From assembly GCA_018823285.1 (NCBI GenBank), contig JAHJIQ010000034.1, forward strand, positions 17,422 to 81,421: a stretch of DNA of 64,000 nt. Reading direction: 5' to 3'. A program made the translations under genes and the position numbers. This document shows, one piece after another, positions 33,751 to 43,006 of the stretch (position 1 is the stretch's first letter; each line of letters starts with the position of its first letter). Below the pieces are notes generated by a model. That model was not told where the DNA came from, made no database searches, and was given only the letters and a program-made list of their open reading frames with translations. The stretch comes from Pseudomonadota bacterium. GTDB taxonomy: Bacteria > Desulfobacterota > Desulfobulbia > Desulfobulbales > JAGXFP01.

Positions 33751-36654
33751 TTACTCAAGCTCCATCGGTTCTTCCCGCCTGGCCAGCACCGCGCCGTAAC
33801 CACTGACCCCGGCGAGAATCAGCAGACCAAGCAGATAGTTCAGCCACTCCCAGAAGGCGTGCCCTTTTCGCGACATCGGCACCAGCAGTCTGGCGTGTGC
33901 GCCTCTGGACCTGATGGCAAGCAGATCATCATCAGCCACCGACCAGTCCACCAGGTTCTGCAGAAATTCGAGGCTGTTCAAAAATCTTTCCTGACCCATG
34001 GATTGGGAGATGCCCAGCACCGTATCGTTGATAAACTCGGCGCTGCCCACCACCACCAGCCGTGCTGATTCGGCCGATTTTTTGATGATCGGCTCCCGGG
34101 GCAGCTTTCCTTTGCTTTCATCGTCCCCGTTCCCGTTTCCGTTCCCATTCTCTTCCGCTTCGCCTTCTTCTTCAGCCGGAGCAGTCAGCCTGGGGTCTTC
34201 CCGGTCGGCAAAATAACTCGTGAACACTCCCTGCATCGAAACTGCCAGCGTCCGTACGCCCAAATCATCTCCCAGCGCAAAACCGAGCTTCGGATATCGT
34301 GCAAAATCAGGTTGAATATCGCCGGACTCCTGAAGCCATGCTTCAGGACTGGAACGAAGGAGTTTTCTCACCTCCCGCCCGCCGCTTTTTTCCTCGTTGA
34401 TCAACAGCGGCGAGACCCAGTTCATGGTGACGGCCTGGAGCCGGGAGGTCACCGGGCTCTCCTGGTCCATCCCGTCGCTGCGGACATCAACAAAGAACGG
34501 GTAGTCAAGCTGTTTGATCTCCTGAACGGTATAGCCGCCAAGATTTCTGGTCACCGGCACCGGGAAGGGTTCGTTCTGCCTGTCCATGACCAGCGCATCA
34601 TCCACAGTAATCCCATAGTGCGCGAGCATGGCGGAAAGGTCTTTTTCCGTCTTTCTCAGGTTCAGCCCCCTGGAACCGGGCCCGATATCGAGCAGGTATC
34701 TGCCGGCCAGCACGATCACACTGCTGCCCCGCATCAGATACTGGTCGATGGCCAGACGTTCGACTTCACTCAGTTCCTGGGGAGCGATGACCAGGAGCAC
34801 ATCCACGTCCCCGCGCACCCGACCGGTCGTCAGATCCACCTTGACCAGATTGTAGTTTTCCCGGATCACCTCCTGGAAGAGGCGGTAATTTTCCTGGGGT
34901 GGGCTCTGCTGGTAGATGGCCATCGGATCGTCCTGGGGAACAGCAGGCTGCCAGACGCCCACGGTCTTCAGAAACCCGGCCGACGTGCGTTTCAGGGATG
35001 ACTCGATCTCCTTGCGGATCTCCGCCTTGCCCATGTCGCCGGCCAGGTAGATCCTTTCCTGGTGCCCTCCTCCGCTCAGCATCAGGTGAAAGAAAAAGGT
35101 GTCCGTTGCAAACAGCGAGGCGGAGAGCGGTTCGATACCGAAACGCTCCATGACCGCCCGCCGGTTGTCGCCCCCGCTGTCCGGATCAACTTCGATCAAG
35201 GCGAGTTTGCCCCCGGACTCCCCGGCAATCTCCGTGGCCGCTTCCCGGACCATGGCATGAAATTCGACAAGGGATTCGGGCAGGAGTTTCGGGGTGACCA
35301 CCAGGGTGAGGCGCAGGTCGGCATCACCGTTTTCAAAAAGATTGGCCAACCCCTGAAAACCGTAGACCACTTTCTTGATTGATTTGGTCAGGTCATATTC
35401 CAGATTCCGCAACCCGACATCAAGCTGACCGCCCGGGCGGGACTGGATCTCGATCAGATCGTTGAACTCGAGGGTCACATACTGATCACCGTACTTGATC
35501 AGGATGTTGAAGTATGAGTTCACCACCGAGGCTTCATAACGACCGGCAACCTGGAACGGCACCGGCTTGATCCCGTACTGCTGATTGGCCTCCATCTCCA
35601 GTTCGGAGTCAAAGCGGGGATCGACAAACGACACCTCCACCCGCCCCCCGGAGGCCACCCGGTACTCGGCCATCATGTCCATGATTCTCGGGACCAGCGG
35701 CGCCAGCAGGGGATGGGTTTTCTCGCTGAAATACCCCCGCATGATCAGGGGCTCCTGAAGACCTGCGATCAGGTCGCGGGTGGTCTCGGAGATGGAATAC
35801 TCCCGGTCTTCGGTGAGATCCAGGCGCAGGGTATGGACCTTGTGAAGCCAGATATTCAGGGCGAGAAGATTGGCGGCCAGAAGGACGACCCCGATCACCA
35901 TCCCCCGGCGATAGGGGGCGGTGCTTTTCCCCCTGCTCCAGCCTTTCCGGTCCAGGGCAGTGACGCAGAGGGCCAGAAAAAAGGCGGTCAGCGAGCAGTA
36001 GTAAATCAGATCGCGCAGATCGATCACCCCGCGCTCGATACTGACAAAGCGGCTCCCGGTCCCGAGGGCCCGGAAAAAATCCCCCGTCTCATTGCCCATT
36101 AAAGACGTGATGCCGCTCGAGCCCGCCAGATAAAAAAGCCCGCACAGGAGGGTCGAGAGCAACAGGGCGATGATCTGGCTGTCGGTCCGCGCCGACACAT
36201 AGAGACCGATGGCGATATAGGCGGAGGACATCAGCATCGCGGCAAGATAGCCGCCGAACACCGGCCCCCAGTCCATTTCACCCAGAAAAGACACGGTAAC
36301 CGGCAGGCAGAAGGTAAGCGAAAGAGAGATCCCGACGAGGATCAGCACAGCAAGAAATTTGCCGAACACCAGCTGCGAGATCCGCACCGGCAGGGTGAAG
36401 AGCACCTCCATGGTCCCCATCTTCTGTTCTTCGCTCCACTGCCGCATGGTAAGCGCCGCCACCAGAAAGATCATCAAAAGCGGCATCCAGCGGAACAGGG
36501 GCCGGATATCGGCAATGTTCCTGGCAAAAAAGGTCTCGACCCAGAAAAAGAGAAAGAAGGACGAAAGAAGAAAGGCGCCGATGAAGATGGCCGCCATCGG
36601 CGAACCGAAATAGGTCTTTAATTCCTTGCGGATAATCGCGACGATCTGGTTCAC
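33751..36654 (-). CDS. Fused GldF-like ABC permease and GldG-like auxiliary protein
   Basis: 967 residues. Residues 1-235 are an ABC-2 permease with six membrane helices (RKELKTYFGSPMAAIFIG...). A membrane helix near 250 leads into a GldG/ABC_transp_aux region to about residue 640 (DLTEDREYSISETTRDLIAGL, GVWQPAVPQDDPMAIYQQ). A second alpha/beta domain (VDVLLVIAPQELSEVERLAIDQYLMRGSSVIVLAG) follows. Near 825-845 is a low-complexity acidic Asn/Gly linker, and a last helix lies near 940-960. In Bacteroidetes GldF and GldG are separate; here they are one chain. The start overlaps the ATPase stop by 4 bp. Probably an envelope exporter subunit, perhaps for polysaccharide. Confidence 0.85.
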   Translation of the reverse strand: MNQIVAIIRKELKTYFGSPMAAIFIGAFLLSSFFLFFWVETFFARNIADIRPLFRWMPLLMIFLVAALTMRQWSEEQKMGTMEVLFTLPVRISQLVFGKFLAVLILVGISLSLTFCLPVTVSFLGEMDWGPVFGGYLAAMLMSSAYIAIGLYVSARTDSQIIALLLSTLLCGLFYLAGSSGITSLMGNETGDFFRALGTGSRFVSIERGVIDLRDLIYYCSLTAFFLALCVTALDRKGWSRGKSTAPYRRGMVIGVVLLAANLLALNIWLHKVHTLRLDLTEDREYSISETTRDLIAGLQEPLIMRGYFSEKTHPLLAPLVPRIMDMMAEYRVASGGRVEVSFVDPRFDSELEMEANQQYGIKPVPFQVAGRYEASVVNSYFNILIKYGDQYVTLEFNDLIEIQSRPGGQLDVGLRNLEYDLTKSIKKVVYGFQGLANLFENGDADLRLTLVVTPKLLPESLVEFHAMVREAATEIAGESGGKLALIEVDPDSGGDNRRAVMERFGIEPLSASLFATDTFFFHLMLSGGGHQERIYLAGDMGKAEIRKEIESSLKRTSAGFLKTVGVWQPAVPQDDPMAIYQQSPPQENYRLFQEVIRENYNLVKVDLTTGRVRGDVDVLLVIAPQELSEVERLAIDQYLMRGSSVIVLAGRYLLDIGPGSRGLNLRKTEKDLSAMLAHYGITVDDALVMDRQNEPFPVPVTRNLGGYTVQEIKQLDYPFFVDVRSDGMDQESPVTSRLQAVTMNWVSPLLINEEKSGGREVRKLLRSSPEAWLQESGDIQPDFARYPKLGFALGDDLGVRTLAVSMQGVFTSYFADREDPRLTAPAEEEGEAEENGNGNGNGDDESKGKLPREPIIKKSAESARLVVVGSAEFINDTVLGISQSMGQERFLNSLEFLQNLVDWSVADDDLLAIRSRGAHARLLVPMSRKGHAFWEWLNYLLGLLILAGVSGYGAVLARREEPMELE

Positions 36655-37595
36655 CGGCCACCTCCTTCACCCGTGGTCAGGCGGTTGAAAACCGCCTCCA
36701 GCGTCTGTTCGGCCCTTTTCAGCTCACAGAGACGCCAGTTGTTCTTTCGGGCAAGATCATAGATGTCCGGGCAAAGCTCCCGGCCGTCGGTTGCAGACAC
36801 CCGGAACACCGCCCGCTGCCGTTCATCCCGGCTTAACAGATCGACCCGATCGACCCCGGCAAGGTCGGAAGCCAGCCGGAGAACCGCGTCTTCGTCACCG
36901 GGAGCCAGCTCAAGGGTGAAAAGGGCATCGGTGCTGGAAGAGAGTTCGGTGAGCCGCGCATCGGCCCGGACCTCGCCCGCCATGATAATCACTGCGCGAT
37001 CGCAGGTCGCCTCCACCTCGGAAAGGATATGGGTGGAAACGAGCACCGTACTGCGGGTGGCCAGCTTTCTGATCAGGTGCCGGACCTCGACAATCTGGGT
37101 GGGATCAAGACCGTTGGTCGGTTCATCAAGGATCAGCACCGAAGGCTGATGGAGAATGGCCTGGGCCAGCCCGACCCGCTGCCGGTACCCCTTGCTCAGG
37201 GTGGAAATACGCCTGGTCAACCGGTCTTCGAGACCGACGGCCCGGATCGCCTCACCAAGACACCGACCCTGTTCCGGCTCTGGGATATTCCTCAGTTCGG
37301 CAACCATCTTCAGTTGCGACTGGACGGTCAGTTCAGGGTAAAGCGGCGCATTTTCGGGAAGATAGCCGATCATGCCCTGCACCGTCCCGGGATGCTCCAC
37401 GACATCAAAGCCGCCGACCTCCGCCGAACCGGAGGTCGGGTGCAGATACCCGGTCAGAATCTTCATCAGGGTCGTCTTGCCCGCCCCGTTCGGACCCAGG
37501 AGACCGATGACCTCTCCAGGTTTGACCGAGAAAGAAACCCCCCGCAATGCTTCGGTTTCACCGTAGCTCTTCGTCAGTTCACGAACTTCGATCAT
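36651..37595 (-). CDS. ABC transporter ATPase (GldA-like)
   Basis: 314 residues with all nucleotide-binding motifs: Walker A GPNGAGKTT near residue 35, Q-loop MIGYLPENAPLYPELT, signature LSKGYRQRVGLAQA, Walker B VLILDEPTNGLDP and the switch His in STHILSEVE. A C-terminal extension of about 90 residues (ELAPGDEDAVLRLASDLAGVDRV...) is typical of the ABC-2 drug/polysaccharide/GldA subfamily. It starts the three-gene exporter set, followed by the fused permease (4-bp overlap) and DUF4340. Confidence 0.92.
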   Translation of the reverse strand: MIEVRELTKSYGETEALRGVSFSVKPGEVIGLLGPNGAGKTTLMKILTGYLHPTSGSAEVGGFDVVEHPGTVQGMIGYLPENAPLYPELTVQSQLKMVAELRNIPEPEQGRCLGEAIRAVGLEDRLTRRISTLSKGYRQRVGLAQAILHQPSVLILDEPTNGLDPTQIVEVRHLIRKLATRSTVLVSTHILSEVEATCDRAVIIMAGEVRADARLTELSSSTDALFTLELAPGDEDAVLRLASDLAGVDRVDLLSRDERQRAVFRVSATDGRELCPDIYDLARKNNWRLCELKRAEQTLEAVFNRLTTGEGGGR

Positions 37596-37751
37596 CTTGA
37601 AAACCTTCAGTCAATAGTTCTTCCCCGCCTTCATCATTGGACATTCCGTGTTGGATACTGGATATTCATCTCCCAAAACATTCAGAAGCTACAGAAAATC
37701 CGTTCAGAAAAGCGCCAAATTTAAAACTTTACACTCTTCACTCTTCACTCT

Positions 37752-39638
37752 TCACTTTTCATTGCCTTTTCCCACGGCCCGTTCCAGGATCCGGTAGCTG
37801 CGCTCGACCATATCCCGCGGCTCCACCATCAATCCTGCCTGGATCATCGCATTGTCGTGGATCTGCTCCACGATGCTCCGGGCAAACTCCTCATCGGAGT
37901 CCCGCAGGGAGTCGAGACCACGGATCAACTGATGGCGGGGGTTGATCTCCAGATTCTTGTTGCCGAAGACCGCAAGTCCGCTGTCGTGCTTTGCGGCCCT
38001 CATGATCCTCTCCATGCTGCTGGTCATGAACCCGTCGGGGTTGACGATGATCGCCGGGCTGCCTTCGAGCCTTTTCGAGACCTGGACTTCCTTGATTCTC
38101 GTCCCGAGTACTTCCTGCATCCATTTCACCAGGGTGTCCAGCCGGTCTCCGGCGACACTTTCACCTGGAGCCTCATCTTTCCCTCCGCTCTCATCGGCAA
38201 CTTCCGGCAGCTCAAGGTCTGCCCGGTCGGCGGACACCAGCTTCTTGCCGGCAAATTCCCCGAGGTGACTGAAGGCAAAGTCATCGATCGGCTCAAGGGT
38301 GTATATAATCTCAAGCTTTCTTTTCCGGAAAGCCTCGACATACGGGCCGGACTCCAAAGCCTCACGGCTCGGGCCGTTGATGTAGTAAATCTTGTCCTGC
38401 CCCTCCCGCATCCGCCCGACATAGTCTTCCAGGGAGATCATCTTGCCCGGCTCCGTTGCCGAAGACTCAAAGCGGAGCAGTTTCGCGATCGCTTCCCGGT
38501 GGGTGAAATCAGAGGTGACCCCTTCTTTCAGATAAATACCAAAATCCCTCCAGAATTCCAGATATTTATCGGGATCAGCCTTGGCCTCCTCCTCAAGGTG
38601 TTTCAGGTAGCGCTTGGTGAGCAGCCGGTTGATCTTGACCACCAGGGCGTTATCCTGCAACGCCTGGCGTGAGATATTAAGCGGCATGTCCTCGCTGTCG
38701 ACCACCCCCTTCAGGTACCGGAGCCAATCGGGGAGAATGTTCTTGCTGTGTTGTTCGATCAGCACCTTCCGGCAGTAAAGGCTCACTCCCGGATCGACCC
38801 GACCGAAGCCGAGGGATTCGAAATTCTCCTTGGGGCTGAAGAGGAGGGCCTTGATCGCCAGAGGGGCATCGGCGGTAAAGTGCAGTCGGTAACTCGGCTC
38901 ATCAACGGCATTGCCGATAAACTTATAAAACTCATTATACTCTTCGTCCTTGATCTCGGACTTGCTCCGGGCCCAGAGTGCCTGGACCGTATTGACCTCC
39001 TCGCCGCCGACCTTGATCGGAAAGCTGACAAAGCTCGAGTAGCGGGTAATGATCCTTTTGATCTCCGATTCATCGGCATACTGGTACGCATCTTTCTTCA
39101 GCCTGATGATGATCTTTGTGCCGCGATGAATGCCGGTGCACGGGGAAATGGTGTAACTGCCGGTCCCGTCCGATGACCACTCATGCCCCTCTTCGTCCTT
39201 GAGATACGAACGCGACTGCACGGAAACGCTTTCCGCCACCATGAACGCGGCGTAAAAACCCACCCCGAACTGGCCGATCAGGTTCACTTCCTTTCTGGCG
39301 CTTTCGTCGAGGTGGGTCAAAAATGTTTTCGACCCGGAATGGGCAATGGTCCCCAGGTTGTCGACCAGCTCGTCACGGGTCATGCCGATCCCGGTATCGG
39401 TGATGGTCAGCACATGCTCTTTGTCGTTGCAGTCGATTTTGATTTCAAGGGACAGGTGGTCGTCAAAGACATTCTCGTCAAGGAGCCTCTGATGGCGGAA
39501 CTTTTCCAGGGCATCGGCGCTGTTGGAGATCAGCTCGCGCAGGAAAATATCCCGCTCGGTATAAAGAGAGTGGATCACGATATCCAGCATCTTCTTGACT
39601 TCGGCCTGAAATTCCCTGGTTTCGGTCTTGGGTGACAT
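37752..39638 (-). CDS. htpG: Molecular chaperone HtpG (Hsp90)
   Basis: 628 residues, close to the E. coli length of 624. The GHKL ATPase domain (1-220) shows FLRELISNSADALEKFR, ITDTGIGMTRDELVDNLGTIAHSG and IGQFGVGFYAAFMVAE, with Glu and Asp positioned for Mg-ATP. The middle domain has PLNISRQALQDN, and the C-terminal dimerisation domain ends the protein. The ribosome-binding site is GAGGT, 7 bases before ATG. It stands alone in the minus direction, between the exporter set and a rhodanese gene. ATP-driven folding of client proteins in the cytosol. Not unusual. Confidence 0.97.
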   Translation of the reverse strand: MSPKTETREFQAEVKKMLDIVIHSLYTERDIFLRELISNSADALEKFRHQRLLDENVFDDHLSLEIKIDCNDKEHVLTITDTGIGMTRDELVDNLGTIAHSGSKTFLTHLDESARKEVNLIGQFGVGFYAAFMVAESVSVQSRSYLKDEEGHEWSSDGTGSYTISPCTGIHRGTKIIIRLKKDAYQYADESEIKRIITRYSSFVSFPIKVGGEEVNTVQALWARSKSEIKDEEYNEFYKFIGNAVDEPSYRLHFTADAPLAIKALLFSPKENFESLGFGRVDPGVSLYCRKVLIEQHSKNILPDWLRYLKGVVDSEDMPLNISRQALQDNALVVKINRLLTKRYLKHLEEEAKADPDKYLEFWRDFGIYLKEGVTSDFTHREAIAKLLRFESSATEPGKMISLEDYVGRMREGQDKIYYINGPSREALESGPYVEAFRKRKLEIIYTLEPIDDFAFSHLGEFAGKKLVSADRADLELPEVADESGGKDEAPGESVAGDRLDTLVKWMQEVLGTRIKEVQVSKRLEGSPAIIVNPDGFMTSSMERIMRAAKHDSGLAVFGNKNLEINPRHQLIRGLDSLRDSDEEFARSIVEQIHDNAMIQAGLMVEPRDMVERSYRILERAVGKGNEK

Positions 39639-39698
39639 CTTTTTTACCTCTTTATCAGTTGATATTGTTTGCTCGATAATAGTGTGCGGGGTTCTTTT

Positions 39699-40169
39699 CT
39701 ACTGATACTGCAACGGCAGCCCGGCCGCTTTCCAGGCCGAGATCCCGCCTTGCAGATTATAGACCTCGGGATACCCTTTCCGGTTTAAAAACTGGCCCAC
39801 CGCATAGCTTCTGCCGCCCACCGCACAGATCAGGAGCAGGGGCTGGTTTTCCGGCAGGCTGGTCTGCCCTTTGGCGATCTCCCAGAAAGGAACCAGCCTG
39901 GAGTTTGCGATAAATCCCTCCCGCAGTTCCTGCGGGTTTCTGACATCAACGAGCAGGAGATCTTTTTTGGTGGCGATCAGGTTCTGTGCCTCACCGGGGG
40001 ATATCGTCCTGAAAATCCCGGCCTGCCGGCTCTGCTGGGCCGGCGCTGCGGCAGGCCTGGCCGCAGGAACCACTGCGCTCTTCTTCTCGGCTGCCGGCTT
40101 TTCACCAGAACAGGATACCGCTGCCAGACAACAGAAAGAGAGACAGAGGAGCTGAATAATTCTTTTCAT
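39699..40169 (-). CDS. Rhodanese-like lipoprotein
   Basis: 156 residues from the ATG at 40169 (GAGGT upstream; the frame opens at 40253). The lipobox LAAVSC places the lipid on Cys20, followed by an Ala/Pro linker to about residue 50. One rhodanese domain (about 52-155) carries LLLVDVRNPQELREGFIANS and the active-site loop CAVGGRS with Cys115. The loop is of ordinary length, so sulfur transfer is feasible. Surface rhodanese lipoproteins occur in Geobacter electron-conduit clusters (ExtH); a link to the cytochrome locus 18 kb away is only a possibility. Confidence 0.85.
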   Translation of the reverse strand: MKRIIQLLCLSFCCLAAVSCSGEKPAAEKKSAVVPAARPAAAPAQQSRQAGIFRTISPGEAQNLIATKKDLLLVDVRNPQELREGFIANSRLVPFWEIAKGQTSLPENQPLLLICAVGGRSYAVGQFLNRKGYPEVYNLQGGISAWKAAGLPLQYQ

Positions 40170-40371
40170 AAAGTACCTCATACGTTTTAATGGATAACCG
40201 GACACCGGTTCGGGAAATTCCTGCCTGCCATGTCCCATCGGTTGGCCGGGCAAAAAATCAAGTCGGCAAAATCCTGGAAACCTGCACGACAGGTCACCCT
40301 GATGCCACCGGCAAAACAGGGCTGTACTCTAATCACCGCCCCGGATCATTTCAAGAACGACTCTAAAAAAA

Positions 40372-40941
40372 ATGGATCTGCTGACCGTATACATCATTGC
40401 TCTGGCCCTGGCGGTTGACGCCTTTGCCGTCGCTCTGGCCACCGGGGTCTGCCTGCCGGTGGTCGGCTTTCGCCACACCTTCCGTCTGGGCTGGCATTTC
40501 GGCCTGTTTCAGGGGGGCATGGCCATTATCGGCTGGTCGCTGGGCCTCACCTTCCGCTCCCTGATTGAACATTTCGATCACTGGCTGGCCTTTGCCTTTC
40601 TCGCGGCGGTCGGCCTGAAAATGATCTTCGAATCCTTCTCGAAAGACGATACCTGTGAGCGCACCGCCGACCCGACCCGGGGAGCTTCCCTGATCATTTT
40701 GTCGGTGGCGACCAGTATTGACGCACTGGCGGTGGGATTAAGCTTTTCGCTCCTCGGAACAAGCATCTGGCTGCCGGCCCTGATCATCGGGGTGGTCGCG
40801 ACCCTGCTTACCATCTTTGGCCTTCATCTCGGAAAAATAATCCGGGGAGCGGCAAAACTCGGTCATTTCGCCGAAGGTTTCGGCGGGTTTGTCCTGATCG
40901 GTATCGGCATCAAAATCCTTCACGATCACGGCGTTTTCTAG
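40372..40941 (+). CDS. mntP: Manganese efflux pump MntP
   Basis: 189 residues and six membrane helices, the usual size. ALAVDAFAVALATGV near the start and SVATSIDALAVGLSF in the middle are the two signature segments with Asp residues for Mn2+ binding, and helix six ends GGFVLIGIGIKILHDHG. It exports Mn2+ across the inner membrane. The leader of about 200 bases does not show me a yybP-ykoY riboswitch. There is no clear ribosome-binding site before the ATG. Confidence 0.93.
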   Translation: MDLLTVYIIALALAVDAFAVALATGVCLPVVGFRHTFRLGWHFGLFQGGMAIIGWSLGLTFRSLIEHFDHWLAFAFLAAVGLKMIFESFSKDDTCERTADPTRGASLIILSVATSIDALAVGLSFSLLGTSIWLPALIIGVVATLLTIFGLHLGKIIRGAAKLGHFAEGFGGFVLIGIGIKILHDHGVF

Positions 40942-41249
40942 CACCGAACCGGCTCGCCACCCTGCCCCTTCCGCCTGGCCGGAAAGGTTTTGGTTCACCG
41001 AACATCCCCCTCAGGCTATTTTCATTGACATCCCGACCGCGCCGTTGTTAAGTTTACGCTTTTTCAGACACAGGCAGAACTACTTAGGGGCCGTAAAGTA
41101 AAAACTGTTACATAAAATGGCCGCCTGGATCCGGCCCATTATGCCGTTTACAGCCTCCACATGTGACAGTTATTTTGAACGACGGCTTACGCTACAACCT
41201 GAGACCTGATGACCGCATCCCGTCCAGGAACATTCCGGAGATCAGATAC
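40942..41249. other. thiC upstream region
   Basis: 308 bases. A weak promoter candidate is TTGACA (41025-41030), a 17-bp spacer, then TTAAGT (41048-41053). Sequences resembling pieces of a TPP riboswitch (CTGAGA and CCTGAT near 41200-41213) lie too close together to fold as one, so I do not call it. The in-frame GTG at 41163 is unlikely to be the thiC start. Confidence 0.4.
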
Positions 41250-42551
41250 ATGAGTATTCGTGAAGACGCTATTAACGGCACAGTGACCCCGCTTTTTGAG
41301 GCCTGCGCCACCAACGAAGGATTCGCGCTGAAAGACCTGATGGCAGGTGTTGCCGCAGGCACCATCGCCATTCCCAAGAACAACCACCACGATTTTGAAC
41401 GGATCATGGCCATCGGCAAAGGGGTTTCCACCAAGGTAAACGCCAATATCGGCGCCTCCAAGGACTATCCGGAGATCGGCCAGGAACTGCAGAAACTCTG
41501 CGTCTGCCTGAAGGCCGGGGCCGACACGGTCATGGACTTGAGCATGGGCGACAATCTGAACGAGGTCCGCCGCGAGATCCTGAAAAGCTGTCCCATTCCC
41601 CTCGGCACAGTGCCGATTTATCAGTCAATCGCCGAGGTGGTTGAGAAACAGAAAAAACAGATCGGCGAAGTCACCGTCGACCAGATCTTCAACACCATTG
41701 AGCAGCAGGCCATCGACGGTGTCGACTTCATGACCCTCCATTGCGGCATCACCCGTTCCACCCTGGAAAGGGTCAGGAACCATGAACGGATCATCGGCGT
41801 GGTCAGCCGCGGCGGCTCGTTCACCATCGAGTGGATGAGTTACAACAACAAGGAAAACCCGCTCTACGAACGATTTGACGACCTGCTTGCGATCCTGAAA
41901 GAACACGAGGTCACCCTCAGTCTGGGCGACGGCATCCGACCGGGCTGCCTGGCCGATGCCACCGACCGCGGCCAGGTCCAGGAGCTGATTCATCTCGGCG
42001 AATTGACCCAGAGGGCGTGGGAGGCCGGAGTTCAGGTCATTATCGAAGGCCCCGGCCACATGCCGATGAACCAGATCGAAGCCAATATCCTCTTGCAGAA
42101 GCGTTTATGCCATAACGCCCCGTTCTATGTACTGGGGCCGCTGGTCACCGATATCGCTCCCGGATACGATCATATCACCGGAGCAATCGGCGGGGCGATT
42201 GCCGCTGCCGCCGGCGCCGACTACCTTTGTTATGTCACCCCCGCCGAACACCTCAAGCTTCCCAGTGCCGACGATGTCCGCGACGGGGTCATCGCCTCCC
42301 GGATCGCCGCCCACGCCGCCGATATCGCCAAGGGGCTGCCCGGCGCCCTCGACAAGGATATCGCGATGGCCAAATGCCGGAACAATCTCGACTGGAAAGG
42401 GCAAATCGACCTCTCCATGGACCCGGAAAAAGCCAGACGCTACCGTGATGAGGGCGGCTCCTATAAAGGGGATGCCTGCTCGATGTGCGGCTCCTACTGT
42501 GCGATCAAGGTGTACAAGCGGGCCACCTCGCCGAAACGCCTGAACAATTAA
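41250..42551 (+). CDS. thiC: Phosphomethylpyrimidine synthase ThiC
   Basis: 433 residues from the ATG at 41250, with GGAG 9 bases upstream; an earlier in-frame GTG at 41163 adds unrelated sequence. This is the short form of ThiC, without the long N-terminal domain of E. coli. It converts aminoimidazole ribotide to HMP phosphate in thiamin synthesis by radical SAM chemistry. Seen: AGTIAIPKNNHHDFE, GADTVMDLSMGDNL, VIIEGPGHMPMNQIE, TDIAPGYDHITGAIGGA and the C-terminal cluster motif CSMCGSYC. The small membrane gene downstream follows in 14 bp and may be co-transcribed. Confidence 0.97.
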   Translation: MSIREDAINGTVTPLFEACATNEGFALKDLMAGVAAGTIAIPKNNHHDFERIMAIGKGVSTKVNANIGASKDYPEIGQELQKLCVCLKAGADTVMDLSMGDNLNEVRREILKSCPIPLGTVPIYQSIAEVVEKQKKQIGEVTVDQIFNTIEQQAIDGVDFMTLHCGITRSTLERVRNHERIIGVVSRGGSFTIEWMSYNNKENPLYERFDDLLAILKEHEVTLSLGDGIRPGCLADATDRGQVQELIHLGELTQRAWEAGVQVIIEGPGHMPMNQIEANILLQKRLCHNAPFYVLGPLVTDIAPGYDHITGAIGGAIAAAAGADYLCYVTPAEHLKLPSADDVRDGVIASRIAAHAADIAKGLPGALDKDIAMAKCRNNLDWKGQIDLSMDPEKARRYRDEGGSYKGDACSMCGSYCAIKVYKRATSPKRLNN

Positions 42552-42565
42552 AATCGGAGGCAGAG

Positions 42566-42940
42566 ATGTTTGATTTTCTGGTCCCAGTCTTTTCCGCGAT
42601 CAAGGCTTTTTTTATGTTTTTCAAGCCGGTTCTGGACTTTATCATTGCCACCAAGATTCCGGAACAGATCGACACCATTGACTACAAAGGGCTCTTCACC
42701 AACGGCTGGTTCCTGGTCCCCTACCTGGCCATGATCGGCTGGAACGTTTATAAGCAGCAGGTCACCTCCCTGGTCCTCATTATTCTCTTTACCGGAAGCT
42801 GGGCCTTTTTCGGTACCCCGATGATGCAGGAGATGATTGGCCAGGAAGAGATGCAGCTTGATGCGGTCCTGCCGCTGGTGGCCGGCGCCTGTGTGGTGCT
42901 GGGAATCGCCATCTATGTCTTTCTCTTCAAGGGGGATTGA
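42566..42940 (+). CDS. Small membrane protein of unknown function
   Basis: 124 residues from the ATG at 42566, with GGAGG seven bases upstream. Four hydrophobic segments are visible: about 5-30 (amphipathic), 48-60, 68-85 and 103-120. An acidic stretch (MQEMIGQEEMQLD) lies near residues 88-100. I recognise no family. It follows thiC by 14 bp and ends 66 bp before a DNA glycosylase gene in the same direction, so it may simply ride on the thiC transcript. Confidence 0.65.
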   Translation: MFDFLVPVFSAIKAFFMFFKPVLDFIIATKIPEQIDTIDYKGLFTNGWFLVPYLAMIGWNVYKQQVTSLVLIILFTGSWAFFGTPMMQEMIGQEEMQLDAVLPLVAGACVVLGIAIYVFLFKGD

Positions 42941-43006
42941 GCCTCTTTCAGAGCCCCCATGCCGCCCGAACAACAACCTTAACCCTGCTTTTCTGCTCCC
43001 GGACCC

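Noticed and set aside
40170..40371. yybP-ykoY manganese riboswitch ahead of mntP
   Set aside because: The conserved loop sequences could not be found in the 200-base leader.
41163..41249. TPP riboswitch ahead of thiC
   Set aside because: CTGAGA and CCTGAT strings occur but are adjacent, and the other conserved blocks and stems are missing.
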